From Arenibacterium halophilum (GTDB taxonomy: Bacteria; Pseudomonadota; Alphaproteobacteria; Rhodobacterales; Rhodobacteraceae), in assembly GCF_005938225.1 (NCBI RefSeq), contig NZ_VCPC01000001.1, positions 992,001-1,056,000 of the forward strand: DNA of 64,000 nucleotides, given 5' to 3'. Shown here one piece after another: positions 52,973 to 63,173 of the stretch. The translations under genes were made by a program, and so were the position numbers. The notes under the pieces were generated by a model that saw nothing but the letters and a program-made list of their open reading frames with translations, had not been told where the DNA came from and did not search any database. Each line of letters opens with the position of its first letter. The stretch's first letter is position 1.

Positions 52973-55102
52973 ATGAGTGCAAGTGAAACCTTCATGCGCT
53001 GGCGGTATCGGCTCGTGCCGGACCATGTTGTCGGTGAAATTCTGTCGAAGAACTGGATCGACAACGCCATTCCAATGATCTTCCTCGGCTTCGCCGTGCC
53101 CCTGTTCGCCTTCATCCTTCCCGGCGTTCTGTCGACAGGCAGTCTGGCCATCCTTGCGCGGGTGCTTGGCGAATATCTCTTCATCGCGATCGGCATGACG
53201 ATGGTGCTGAAGGCCGGGGGCATCGACCTGAGCGTCGGGTCCAACTTCGCACTGTGCAATTTCGGCGCGCTCTACCTGGTCAACGCGATGGGTCTGCCGC
53301 TGATCGTGGTAATCCCTGTGATCCTGCTGCTGGGCGGCTTCGTCGGCGCGATCAACGGGTTTCTCGTGGGCTACCTGCGGCTGCGCGCCTTCCTGACCAC
53401 CCTCGTGACACTGATCCTTGTCCGCGCCGTGGTCGAGCTTCTATCGCTGAACTACAGCGTCGCGGCCTCCTACTCCGAAACCCCGGTGCCCGCATGGGAC
53501 TATCTGGGAACGGCAGACATACTCGGCGTGCCCTTCAGCCTTGTGGTTGCGGCGGTTGTCGCCATCGTGGCGCACACCCTGATGACCCGGTTGCGGTTCG
53601 GCTGGCACCTCAGCGCCGTCGGTGGATCGCGGCGCTCGGCCTACAACATCGGCCTTCCGGTCAATCGGATCGTGGCACAAACCTACATCTACAGCGGGAT
53701 TTTCACCGCGGCGGGCGCGCTGTTCTATGCCTCGCGCCTTGGCAGCACCAGCGGGACAGTTGGTATCGGGCTGGAAATCATCATTCTGACGGCCGCGGTG
53801 CTTGGCGGCAACAGCCTTGGCGGCGGGCGCGGTTCGGTCACCAAGGCCATCATCGGGACCGTGATTGTTGTTCTGGTGTCCAACGCCCTGATCCGCATGG
53901 GACTGCGGACTGGTGCCAGCGAACTGGTTCTTGGTTCGATCATGCTGGCGGCTGTGGCGATCGACGTGAAATGGATGAAGAACCGGATGAAGGTTCTGAA
54001 CAAGGCCTATGTGTCGCCAACCTATCTGGCGCTGCCGCCGAACCCGGAAACCCGCGAAGGATCGGGGTCGATCTACGAGGTGAACAACAGGCTCGGCGAG
54101 GCCGGTGTCATTGGTCAGGGCGAACTTGACGGTCCCGAGGACGTGATCCTTGACGAAGACGATCACCTGTATTGCGGCAGCCGCCACGGCGACGTGATCC
54201 GTTTTTTCGCACCCGATTACACACGCCACGAAGTCTACGCCCATATCGGCGGTCACCCTCTTGGCATGGCCTTCAATCGCGACCAGGAACTGGTGGTCTG
54301 CGTCGGCGGCATGGGCCTGTACAAGATCACGCGCGACCGCGAGGTGGTGAAACTTTCGGACGAAACCAACCGGTCGCTTCTGTCGGTGATCGACGACTCG
54401 CGGATGCGGATTGCGGACGATCTGGACATTGCGCCGGATGGCCGGGTCTTCTTCTCCGAAGCCACCATCCGCTACAACACCAGCGAATGGATGCTTGACG
54501 CGATTGAGGCGCGCGGGAACGGCCGACTGATCTGCTACGACCCGAGCGACGGGACATCGCGAACGATCCTGTCGAACCTGAAGTTCCCCAACGGTATCTG
54601 CATGTGCGACGACGGGCAGTCGTTCCTGTTCGCGCAGACCTGGGATTGCAGCATCACCCGCTATTGGTACGACGGGCCCAGAAAGGGCGAGACCGAATCG
54701 GTCATCCCCGATCTGCCGGGATATCCCGACAACATCAACCGGGCGTCGGACGGCAACTTCTGGTGCGGGCTGGTGGGGATGCGTTCGCCCACCTTCGATC
54801 TGGCGTTGCGGATGCCGCAATATCGCAAGCGCATGGTGTACCGCGTTGCCGCCGACGAATGGATGTATCCGAACATGAACTTCGGGTGCCTCATCAAGTT
54901 CGACATCGACGGCAACATCCTTGAAGTGCTGTGGGACCGCGAAGGCGCAAAGCATCCGTCGCTGACTTCGATCCGCGAACACAAGGGCAAGCTCTATCTG
55001 GGCGGTCTCTTCAACGACCGGATCGGTGTCTACGACATCCCGGGCGCCGATCCCAACTGGACGGGCATCTCGCATTACTGGGGAGACAAGGACAATGGGT
55101 AA
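52973..55102 (+). CDS. ABC permease fused to strictosidine-synthase-like beta-propeller
   Basis: This 709-residue protein has two parts. Residues 1 to about 340 are a ribose-type permease (LFIAIGMTMVLKAGGIDLSVG, GGNSLGGGRGSVTKAIIG, then IDVKWMKNRMKVLNK). Residues from about 365 are a beta-propeller of the strictosidine-synthase-like/SMP-30 type: GPEDVILDEDDHLYCGSRHGD, LKFPNGICMCDDG, ITRYWYDGPRKGE and DLPGYPDNINRASDGNFWCGL. The expected metal ligands are present: Glu at about 389, Asn at about 540 and Asp/Asn at 586-587. Ribose-type permeases normally end in the cytoplasm, so the propeller should face inward and could hydrolyse an incoming lactone or ester. The next gene overlaps by eight bases. 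Confidence 0.9.
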   Translation: MSASETFMRWRYRLVPDHVVGEILSKNWIDNAIPMIFLGFAVPLFAFILPGVLSTGSLAILARVLGEYLFIAIGMTMVLKAGGIDLSVGSNFALCNFGALYLVNAMGLPLIVVIPVILLLGGFVGAINGFLVGYLRLRAFLTTLVTLILVRAVVELLSLNYSVAASYSETPVPAWDYLGTADILGVPFSLVVAAVVAIVAHTLMTRLRFGWHLSAVGGSRRSAYNIGLPVNRIVAQTYIYSGIFTAAGALFYASRLGSTSGTVGIGLEIIILTAAVLGGNSLGGGRGSVTKAIIGTVIVVLVSNALIRMGLRTGASELVLGSIMLAAVAIDVKWMKNRMKVLNKAYVSPTYLALPPNPETREGSGSIYEVNNRLGEAGVIGQGELDGPEDVILDEDDHLYCGSRHGDVIRFFAPDYTRHEVYAHIGGHPLGMAFNRDQELVVCVGGMGLYKITRDREVVKLSDETNRSLLSVIDDSRMRIADDLDIAPDGRVFFSEATIRYNTSEWMLDAIEARGNGRLICYDPSDGTSRTILSNLKFPNGICMCDDGQSFLFAQTWDCSITRYWYDGPRKGETESVIPDLPGYPDNINRASDGNFWCGLVGMRSPTFDLALRMPQYRKRMVYRVAADEWMYPNMNFGCLIKFDIDGNILEVLWDREGAKHPSLTSIREHKGKLYLGGLFNDRIGVYDIPGADPNWTGISHYWGDKDNG

Positions 55103-56167
55103 CATGTTCACCCGGTACTTCGACCGGCTGCGCGGCAGTGGCGAGGCCGCCATCACCCTGCCCCCGATGGACGGTGCGCTGCGTCCCAACAACCGCATCG
55201 AAGAGGCCGATGAAATCGCGGCTGTGGACGCGCCCGACAATCTCGTTCGCCACAACGGCGGCCTGATCTTCAGCAGCGGCTCGACGCTGCACAAGCTGGA
55301 AGAACACGGCGCAGTCGCACAGATCGCAACCGAGACAAGCGCCGTGTGCTGCCTTGCCAGCCATACCTCGGGCGCGTTGGCCATTGGTCTGGAAGAGGGG
55401 CAGATCATCATACGTGGCGGCGCGCATGACGGGCAGTCCTTCACCTCGCTTGGCGATACGCAAATCGTGGCGCCAAGCGCGATGGTCTTCGAGGATGCCG
55501 CAACGCTCTTGATCTGCCTGGCGAGCCAGGTGCACGGAATGGCCGAATGGAAACGGGACCTGATGACATTCGGCGCATCAGGTTCGGTCTGGAGACTGGA
55601 CCTTATAACTGGCGCGGCCCGGTGTCTTTCGCGCGATCTTGCCTTTCCAAGCGGCATCGTGGCACGGGACGACGGTGCGGTACTGGTGTCGGAAAGCTGG
55701 CGTCACCGCGTGATCACCATCGCGGATGGCGGAGAACCGGGCGTGGTTCTGGACGAACTGCCGGGATATCCGTCGCGGTTGATCCGAGGCGACAACAACG
55801 ATCTGTGGCTTTGCATCTTCGCCCCGCGCACCCAGCTGATCGAGTTCGTGCTGAAAGAACGCGCCTACCGCGAGAGAATGCTGGCCGAGATCGATCCCGA
55901 ATACTGGATCGCGCCATCGCTGCACGCTCCGATATCCTACCTTGAACCCATGCAAGGCGGCGGCCTGAAGCAACTGGGCGAGTTGAAGCCGTGGGCCCCA
56001 TCGCGCTCTATCGGACTGGTAGTTCGGCTCGACGCCGACGGGCGACCGCTGGAAAGCCTCCATTCGCGAGCAAACGGGAAACGTCACGGTATCACAAGTT
56101 GTCTGCCGGTTTCGGGCGGTCTTCTGATCGCCTCGAAGGGTGGGGACACAATCTTGAAGGCAACAAC

Positions 56168-56171
<4 letters not shown>
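55095..56171 (+). CDS. Stand-alone beta-propeller paralogue, metal site degenerate
   Basis: The start is ATG 55095, inside the stop region of the fusion gene (ATGGGTAA), giving 358 residues. The fold is the same strictosidine-synthase-like propeller: LAFPSGIVARDDGAVLVSE, ELPGYPSRLIRGDNNDLWLC and YLEPMQGGGLKQL can be aligned with the fused propeller. All three expected metal positions differ: GPED becomes APDN (about residue 48), FPNG becomes FPSG (Ser 186), and YPDN becomes YPSR (227-228). There is no signal peptide. It may be a non-catalytic sensor or partner. It overlaps the ATPase gene by four bases. Confidence 0.82.
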
Positions 56172-57685
<1,514 letters not shown>

Positions 57686-57723
57686 CGCCCGCAGTCCCTC
57701 GCCGACCGGAAAACTGTAGCACG

Positions 57724-57743
57724 TCGCGCCCTGACGGGCGCGA
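57724..57743 (+). terminator. Hairpin after ABC operon
   Basis: TCGCGCCC and GGGCGCGA form a perfect 8-bp stem with a 4-base loop, 39 bases after the ATPase stop. The T-run is short (TTC), so efficiency is uncertain. Confidence 0.65.
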
Positions 57744-57775
57744 TTCAAGGCCACCCAATGCTCCCCGCATAGAAA

Positions 57776-57793
57776 TTTCTACATATGTGCAAA
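57776..57793. promoter_or_regulatory. 18-bp palindrome, copy 2 (upstream of TRAP 3)
   Basis: TTTCTACATATGTGCAAA differs from the copy at 45550-45567 at one position only. It lies 150 bases upstream of the TRAP 3 binding-protein start and beyond the ABC operon hairpin, consistent with an operator for a separate promoter. Confidence 0.75.
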
Positions 57794-57942
57794 AGTCGAG
57801 TCGACCTCGCGCATGGCATTTCTGCGGTTTGCTGTCGTGTATAGTCTCACCACGCAATCAGGCCAGCCAGAGCCGGCGTCCGGACGATACCGGCGCCGGT
57901 CGTGCAGCGGGCCGGATGCTTGAACAAGGGGAGGAGACTACA

Positions 57943-58917
57943 ATGAAATTCACCGGTATTCTTGCGGCGGCCGCTCTGGCCGTGTCGCTATCGCCCGACG
58001 CGGGCAAGGCAACGGATCTGCGGTTGCTGGCCAGCTGGGATTCCAGCTTTCCGCCCGTCGGCAAGGTTCTGACGGCCTTCACCGATCACCTCGAGAGCAA
58101 CGTCGAGAGCCTGAGCATCAAGACGATGGGGCCGGAAACGATCCCGCCGTTTGAACAGCTGGACCCCGTTCAGCGCGGCCTGTTCGACATGCTGTTCACG
58201 CATGGATCCTATCATTACAACGATCTGAGTGTGGGCATGGCGCTGGACACGCTCAAGGGCTCTGTCGCCGACCTGCGCGATGCCGAGATCATTTCCTTTG
58301 TCGATGCCCAGTACCAGGAAATCGGCATGAAGGTCGTGGCCGTTCTGGCCGACCCGCGCGGCTACCAGGTCGTTCTGAAGGACGAGCTGACAGGTGACGG
58401 GCTGGCAGGGCGCAAGATTCGTGGCACCCCCAGCTATCACGCGGCTCTGGAAAAACTTGGCGCGTCGCCAGTCGTTCTGCCCGGCGGCGAGATCTATCCC
58501 GCGCTGGAGCGCGGAACGATTGATGGGGCAGCCTGGCCGATCATCGGCGCGCTGTCCTTCCGGTGGTTCGAAGTCGCCGATTACCTCATGCGCCCGTCCT
58601 TCGGCCAGTCGAACTATCTGGTTCTGATGAACCTGGACAAGTGGAACGGTCTGGACGACGCGACACGCCAGCAGATCGAGGCAGCGGCTCAGGAATTCGA
58701 GCAGATGGCCGTCGATCAGTTCACCGAGATCGTCGAAAGCGAAGAGGCCCAGCTGATCGAGAACGGCATGCAGGAAACCCAACTGACCGAAGAGCAGGCC
58801 GCGGACCTTCAGACCGGATGGTTCATCGGCCAGATGAACCTTGCGGCCACGGTCAACCCCGACAAGATCTCGAAAATGCGCGAATTGGCGAAAGAGGCCG
58901 GTCTGTCGTACGAGTAA
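57943..58917 (+). CDS. TRAP transporter 3 substrate-binding protein (DctP-like)
   Basis: ATG 57943 follows GGGGAGGAG and begins a signal peptide (MKFTGILAAAALAVSLSPDAGKA); the product has 324 residues. Mature landmarks are LRLLASWDSSFPPVGKVL, GLAGRKIRGTPSYHAALEKLGA with the conserved Arg, and YPALERGTIDGAAWPI. These match DctP-family proteins that bind carboxylates. The longer open frame from 57787 lacks similarity. A terminator-like hairpin follows the stop. A palindromic operator shared with the cupin gene lies upstream. Confidence 0.9.
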   Translation: MKFTGILAAAALAVSLSPDAGKATDLRLLASWDSSFPPVGKVLTAFTDHLESNVESLSIKTMGPETIPPFEQLDPVQRGLFDMLFTHGSYHYNDLSVGMALDTLKGSVADLRDAEIISFVDAQYQEIGMKVVAVLADPRGYQVVLKDELTGDGLAGRKIRGTPSYHAALEKLGASPVVLPGGEIYPALERGTIDGAAWPIIGALSFRWFEVADYLMRPSFGQSNYLVLMNLDKWNGLDDATRQQIEAAAQEFEQMAVDQFTEIVESEEAQLIENGMQETQLTEEQAADLQTGWFIGQMNLAATVNPDKISKMRELAKEAGLSYE

Positions 58918-58937
58918 GACCCGACACTCCGTCCGGG

Positions 58938-58964
58938 ACGCCGCCATCTCTTCGATGGCGGCGT
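58938..58964 (+). terminator. Terminator/attenuator between TRAP 3 binding protein and permeases
   Basis: ACGCCGCCATC and GATGGCGGCGT form a perfect 11-bp stem with a 5-base loop, followed by TTCTT. It lies 20 bases after the binding-protein stop and upstream of the small permease, as in TRAP 1. Confidence 0.85.
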
Positions 58965-59010
58965 TTCTTAAAGATGCCTCTCAGACCTGCCATTCAAAAG
59001 GATAACCGCC

Positions 59011-59502
59011 GTGCTGATCACGACATTGGACCGGATTTTCCGTCTGGCATTCGCGCTTGGCGCGATTGCCCTGACAGCCATCGTCGCCTGCTACGCCTGC
59101 GAGGTGGTGATGCGTTATTTCTTTAATGCGCCGACGCGCTGGGCCAGTGACACGGTGTCATTCCTTCTGCTGGCATCCGTCTTTCTCGTTGCGCCCTGGC
59201 TGACAAGGGAAAACGGCCATGTTGCCGTAACCCTGCTGCCCGACCTCTTGCCAGAGAAATGGGCGCGCCTTGCGATCCGGCTTGGGTTCGCGGCGGGCGC
59301 CATCGTCTGCATCGGCGGGGGCGTCATTGCGATCGCCGAAGCCGCATCGCTTTTCCGGCGTGGAACGATGACCTATTCGGCAATTCCCTTTCCGAAATGG
59401 ATACTCACGTCAGTGATCGCCTTTGGTCTGGTTGGCTGTGGGCTGGCGTTTATCGGCCTGACCGTTTCACCGCCCTCACCGCAGCAGGAGCCCCGGACAT
59501 GA
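59011..59502 (+). CDS. TRAP transporter 3 small permease subunit (DctQ family)
   Basis: This 163-residue membrane protein starts with GTG 59011 behind AAAGGAT. It has four hydrophobic helices and the DctQ feature FFNAPTRWASDTVSFLLLAS with APWLTRENGHVAVTLL. Its stop overlaps the large permease start (ATGA). It is separated from the binding-protein gene by the hairpin at 58938-58964. Confidence 0.9.
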   Translation: MLITTLDRIFRLAFALGAIALTAIVACYACEVVMRYFFNAPTRWASDTVSFLLLASVFLVAPWLTRENGHVAVTLLPDLLPEKWARLAIRLGFAAGAIVCIGGGVIAIAEAASLFRRGTMTYSAIPFPKWILTSVIAFGLVGCGLAFIGLTVSPPSPQQEPRT

Positions 59503-60812
59503 TGCCTGAAGGGATACCCGCACTGGTCGCGGGGGTTGGTCTGCTGCTGGCCTTTCTATCGACCGGTATGCCCGTCTTTGTCGGTTTTTTCCTGATAAAC
59601 CTGTTGACCGTTGTCCTGTTCATCGGGCCTGCGGGATACGGAATGTTCGTGAACTCGCTTTACGAAACCACGACCACGCAGTCACTGGCGACCATTCCGC
59701 TGTTCATCCTGATGGGAGAGATCCTGTTTCGCAGCAACTCGGTCGAGATGCTCTTTCGTTCGATCGACACGCTGATCGGACGCGTGAAGGGGCGGCAATA
59801 CGTTCTGGGAATCGCGCTCGCCACGGTGTTCAGCACGCTTTCGGGCGCCGCCATGGGCGTAGCGGCGATGCTGGGGCGTTCGCTTCTGCCCGGCATGATT
59901 TCGCGCGGATACAACCCGCGACTCTCGGCTGGCGTCATTCTTGCCGGGGCGTGCCTTGCCCCGCTGATCCCGCCCAGCATTCTGACGATTATCGTCGGCA
60001 CGCTTGCAGGTGTGTCGATCGCGGGCCTGCTGATCGCGGGCATCATTCCCGGCCTCGTCTTCGCCGCGCTGTTCCTGGTCTATGTCTTTGTCCGTATCTG
60101 GCTGAACCCTGCAATGGCCCCTGCCGCGCCGGACGTCATGCCCAAGGTCACCGCCCGGGATGCCCTTATCGCGGTGGTTCGCATCATTCCCTTCACGATC
60201 ATCATCCTTATGGTTCTTGGCTTCATCCTGTTGGGCATCGCCACGCCGACAGAAGCGGCTGCCATGGGGGTTATCGGGTCGCTGGTCACGGCGGCGATCT
60301 ATCGTGGACTAAGTTTCAACATGATCAGAGAGGCCACGGTGTCGGCGGCCAAGGTGTCGGGCATGATCCTGATCATCATGGCGACCTCGAAACTTTTCAG
60401 TCAGCTTCTCGCGCTCAGCGGTGGTGCGGCTGCGCTGACCGAATGGCTGGTCGGGCTGGAGCTGGGGTATTTCCTGATGCTCTTCATCCTGATGCTGCTG
60501 CCTTTCGTTCTGTGCATGTTCGTCGACCAGATCGCGCTGATGCTGATCGTGATCCCGATCTACATTCCGATCGTTGCCGCGCAGGGCTATGATCCGATCT
60601 GGTTCTGGTTGCTGTTCCTCATCAACGTGACGATCGGAGGCCTGACGCCGCCCTTAGGCTATGTGCTCTTTGCTCTCAAAAGCACATGGCCCGAGGGAAC
60701 GCTTGCCGATGTCTACGCGGCCGCTTGGCCCTTTGTTCTGCTGTTCGTCCTGGGCACCACATTGCTTGCGCTGTTTCCCTGGCTCACACTGGTGCTGCCG
60801 TCGGTGCTCTGA
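59499..60812 (+). CDS. TRAP transporter 3 large permease subunit (DctM family)
   Basis: The start is ATG 59499 (or 59502), overlapping the small-permease stop; the frame is open further upstream without similarity. The 437-residue protein has 11-12 helices and the family motifs AGACLAPLIPPSILTIIVGTLAG, TPTEAAAMGVIGSLV and GGLTPPLGYVLFALKSTWP. It completes TRAP 3. It is convergent with the AraC gene. Confidence 0.93.
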   Translation: MMPEGIPALVAGVGLLLAFLSTGMPVFVGFFLINLLTVVLFIGPAGYGMFVNSLYETTTTQSLATIPLFILMGEILFRSNSVEMLFRSIDTLIGRVKGRQYVLGIALATVFSTLSGAAMGVAAMLGRSLLPGMISRGYNPRLSAGVILAGACLAPLIPPSILTIIVGTLAGVSIAGLLIAGIIPGLVFAALFLVYVFVRIWLNPAMAPAAPDVMPKVTARDALIAVVRIIPFTIIILMVLGFILLGIATPTEAAAMGVIGSLVTAAIYRGLSFNMIREATVSAAKVSGMILIIMATSKLFSQLLALSGGAAALTEWLVGLELGYFLMLFILMLLPFVLCMFVDQIALMLIVIPIYIPIVAAQGYDPIWFWLLFLINVTIGGLTPPLGYVLFALKSTWPEGTLADVYAAAWPFVLLFVLGTTLLALFPWLTLVLPSVL

Positions 60813-60863
60813 CCCGATCAGGGCCCGCCGCATCCAGAAGCGGCCACGAACTGGGTTGAGATT

Positions 60864-60890
60864 GCCAAGCAGCGTGAGTGATTGCTTGGC
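60864..60890. terminator. Hairpin between convergent TRAP 3 and AraC genes
   Basis: GCCAAGCA and TGCTTGGC form a perfect 8-bp stem around an 11-base loop. No T-run follows on either strand, so it may need Rho or act only as an RNA-end stabiliser. Confidence 0.5.
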
Positions 60891-60913
60891 GCGCGGTCTC
60901 CAGCGGTTTCTGG

Positions 60914-61975
60914 CTATATAGCCGCCGCTGGGGACAAGATGCTTTGGCGGTAGGCGCGGGGCGTGATGCCTTCGTCGCGTTTGAAGGCGCGGGTAAAGGC
61001 GCTTTGCTCGGAAAAGCCGGTGAGAAAGGCGATTTCCGATAGCGAATAATCCGATTGGCGCAGCAGCTTGCGGGCCAGCTGGCGCCGCGCTTCGGTCACC
61101 AGATCCTGATATGTCGTGCCACCATCCGACAGCCGTCGTTGCAGCGTGCGGGTGCCCATGCCCATCCGGCTGGCAACTTCGGCCAATTGCGGCACGCCAC
61201 CGCTCAGCAGACCGGCCACCTCGTCCACAACCTGCGCGGCCAGCTTGTCAGGGGCGGTCTCTGCCGGGGGAAGCAGGGTATCAAGGTGATCCGAGAAAAA
61301 GCGCCAGAACCCCATGTCGCCCGCAGGATTGGGGCGATCGACGTCCTCAAGCGCAAACTGCATCCCGTCCATCGCCTCGCCATAGACCGGCTCGATCCCG
61401 AAATGCCGCACCAGCGCAGTGGTGTCGCCAATGGGCTGATGCGCGAATTGCAGGCGCACCGGAGTCAGCTGGGGCCCGGCAGCTTCGCGACACAGTGTCA
61501 GGAAGGTGGCCAGCGCCGCTTCGTTCGACAGGTGATTGCCAAGGCGCTGCGGTTCCGGGCGGCGGTGCGTCCAGCAATAGACATGGCCCTTGTCCTCGAC
61601 CGCGAAGGCCGAGGTCTTGTTGTACAGCCGCGCATAGCGATGCATCCGCTGGAATCCGTGGCGTAACGTGGGCGCGGATTTGATCGCCAGCCCGACCGCA
61701 CCGAATTCCTCGCAACGCATTCCCGCACAGACCCGCATGTGAAACCCAAGGCTGGGCCATTCGCTTTTGGCGATGGTTTCCAGCAGCGAAAAGTAATCGG
61801 CGGTAGAGACACCCGCATCGGGGGCCTGCGCGCTGTCTGCCGTCAGCCCGACCGAAGCGTACAGTGCCGCCTTGTCAGGCAGATTCACCGCCTCGTTCAC
61901 ATGCTTGCGCACGAATATCGCCGATATCTCCGGCACCTGCGCCCCCCGCAACAGTGATCCCAAACCCCGCGCCAC
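60914..61975 (-). CDS. AraC-family transcriptional regulator (OruR/arabinose-binding-type N-domain)
   Basis: This 353-residue protein starts with GTG 61975. The N-terminal 200 residues match the arabinose-binding-like domain found in OruR/ArgR-type AraC regulators (GFHMRVCAGMRCEEFGAVGLA). The C-terminal DNA-binding part has both AraC helix-turn-helix units: AEVASRMGMGTRTLQRRLSDGGTTY and LSEIAFLTGFSEQSAFTRAFKRDEGITPRAYR. It is divergent from the exported hydrolase at 62150, which is its most likely target. Confidence 0.93.
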   Translation of the reverse strand: MARGLGSLLRGAQVPEISAIFVRKHVNEAVNLPDKAALYASVGLTADSAQAPDAGVSTADYFSLLETIAKSEWPSLGFHMRVCAGMRCEEFGAVGLAIKSAPTLRHGFQRMHRYARLYNKTSAFAVEDKGHVYCWTHRRPEPQRLGNHLSNEAALATFLTLCREAAGPQLTPVRLQFAHQPIGDTTALVRHFGIEPVYGEAMDGMQFALEDVDRPNPAGDMGFWRFFSDHLDTLLPPAETAPDKLAAQVVDEVAGLLSGGVPQLAEVASRMGMGTRTLQRRLSDGGTTYQDLVTEARRQLARKLLRQSDYSLSEIAFLTGFSEQSAFTRAFKRDEGITPRAYRQSILSPAAAI

Positions 61976-62149
61976 CCGGGGACGGGCGCAAGTTTTCCCG
62001 CTTTGTCACGCTGCGTCAAGTTTCTGACATGCCCGGTCAAGACCGGCGCGGCCCCGTCATCCTATCCAGTCCCTGTTCGATACACCGCGCGGCCAGCGTA
62101 CCGGCCAGACCCCGGCGCCCCCAACCGCGCACATGACAGGAGACAGATC

Positions 62150-62998
62150 ATGGATTTCAAGAAACGCACCGCCCACTTTGGCGTAACCGTCGCCGCCGCC
62201 TGCCTCGGCGCGGGGCTGATGGTGTCGACAGGCGCAATCATCACCGGTCTGGGGACCGGCCCTGCCCTGGCGCAGGACACCGCCCGCGCCGCGACGGCCA
62301 CCCAGCCCCCGGTCAACGATGGCCTGCCGATGCCGGGCTTTGACATCACCGCCGGGAATACCGCGCTGGTCATCACCGACCCGCAGAACGATTTCCTGTC
62401 GCCCGAGGGCGTGACATGGGGCGTGGTCGGCCAAAGCATCACCGCCAATGGCACGGTCGAAAATATCGACGCCTTGTTTGCCGCCGCCGAAGCCACCGAC
62501 ATGCCGGTCTTCATCTCGCCGCATTACTACTACGAACACGATCACAAGTGGCACTTCGAGGGCACGTTGGAAACGCTGATGCACCAGTTGGGCATGTTCG
62601 ACCGCCCCGACGCGCTGACCCTGACTGGGTTCGAAGGCTCGGGTGCCGACTGGCTTGAACAATACAAGCCCTACATCGACAACGGCAAAACCGTCGTGAC
62701 CAGCCCGCACAAGGTATACGGCCCGGAAAGCAATGACCTTGTGTTGCAACTGCGCAAGGCCGGGATCGACAAGGTGATCCTTGGCGGCATGTCCTCGAAC
62801 CTCTGCACTGAATCGCACATGCGCGCACTGGTCGAAGCCGGCTTCGAGGTGCTGGTCGTGACCGATGCCACCGCCGGGGCGATCACGCCGTTCTATGATG
62901 GCTATGCCGCCTCGCTGACCAACTTCCGCATGATCGCCAGCGCGGTCGACAATACCGCCAACACCGTGGCCGCGATCCGCGACGCCCACGCGATGTAA
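62150..62998 (+). CDS. Exported isochorismatase-fold cysteine hydrolase
   Basis: ATG 62150 has CAGGAGA upstream and gives 282 residues. The first 42 residues form a signal peptide or anchor (TVAAACLGAGLMVSTGAIIT ... ALAQ). The mature part has the cysteine-hydrolase triad: Asp in LVITDPQNDFLS, Lys in TSPHKVYGPESND, and Cys in LGGMSSNLCTESHMRAL. Relatives hydrolyse amides or vinyl ethers such as nicotinamide, N-carbamoyl compounds and isochorismate, usually in the cytoplasm, so export is unusual. It is divergent from the AraC gene and followed by another exported protein. Confidence 0.88.
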   Translation: MDFKKRTAHFGVTVAAACLGAGLMVSTGAIITGLGTGPALAQDTARAATATQPPVNDGLPMPGFDITAGNTALVITDPQNDFLSPEGVTWGVVGQSITANGTVENIDALFAAAEATDMPVFISPHYYYEHDHKWHFEGTLETLMHQLGMFDRPDALTLTGFEGSGADWLEQYKPYIDNGKTVVTSPHKVYGPESNDLVLQLRKAGIDKVILGGMSSNLCTESHMRALVEAGFEVLVVTDATAGAITPFYDGYAASLTNFRMIASAVDNTANTVAAIRDAHAM

Positions 62999-63043
62999 GC
63001 CTTTGCGGCGGGCGCCTGCCTGATCCCCCATGCCCGCCGCCCC

Positions 63044-63074
63044 GGCGCCTGCCCTGCCCATTCTGGCAGGCGCC
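63044..63074 (+). terminator. Hairpin between hydrolase and YHS genes
   Basis: GGCGCCTGCC and GGCAGGCGCC form a perfect 10-bp stem with an 11-base loop, 46 bases after the hydrolase stop. No T-run follows. Confidence 0.55.
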
Positions 63075-63173
63075 ATTCCTGCCCGGCCTCGTGGCCGCCA
63101 CCTCCCCATGGGGTCGGGCACCCTTTTCCCTCCCTTCCCGCAGATCGCGGGACAACCCTGAAAGGACAGTCCC

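Noticed and set aside
53441-55657. 738-codon open frame on the minus strand opposite the permease-propeller fusion
   Set aside because: The plus-strand gene has clear domains and operon context. The antisense frame is low in complexity and rich in Arg/His/Pro, as expected from GC-rich mirror frames.
60813-60913. Possible second attachment site matching the tRNA-Thr 3' end
   Set aside because: I compared the tRNA 3' sequence with this gap and found no copy, and no integrase gene lies in the window.
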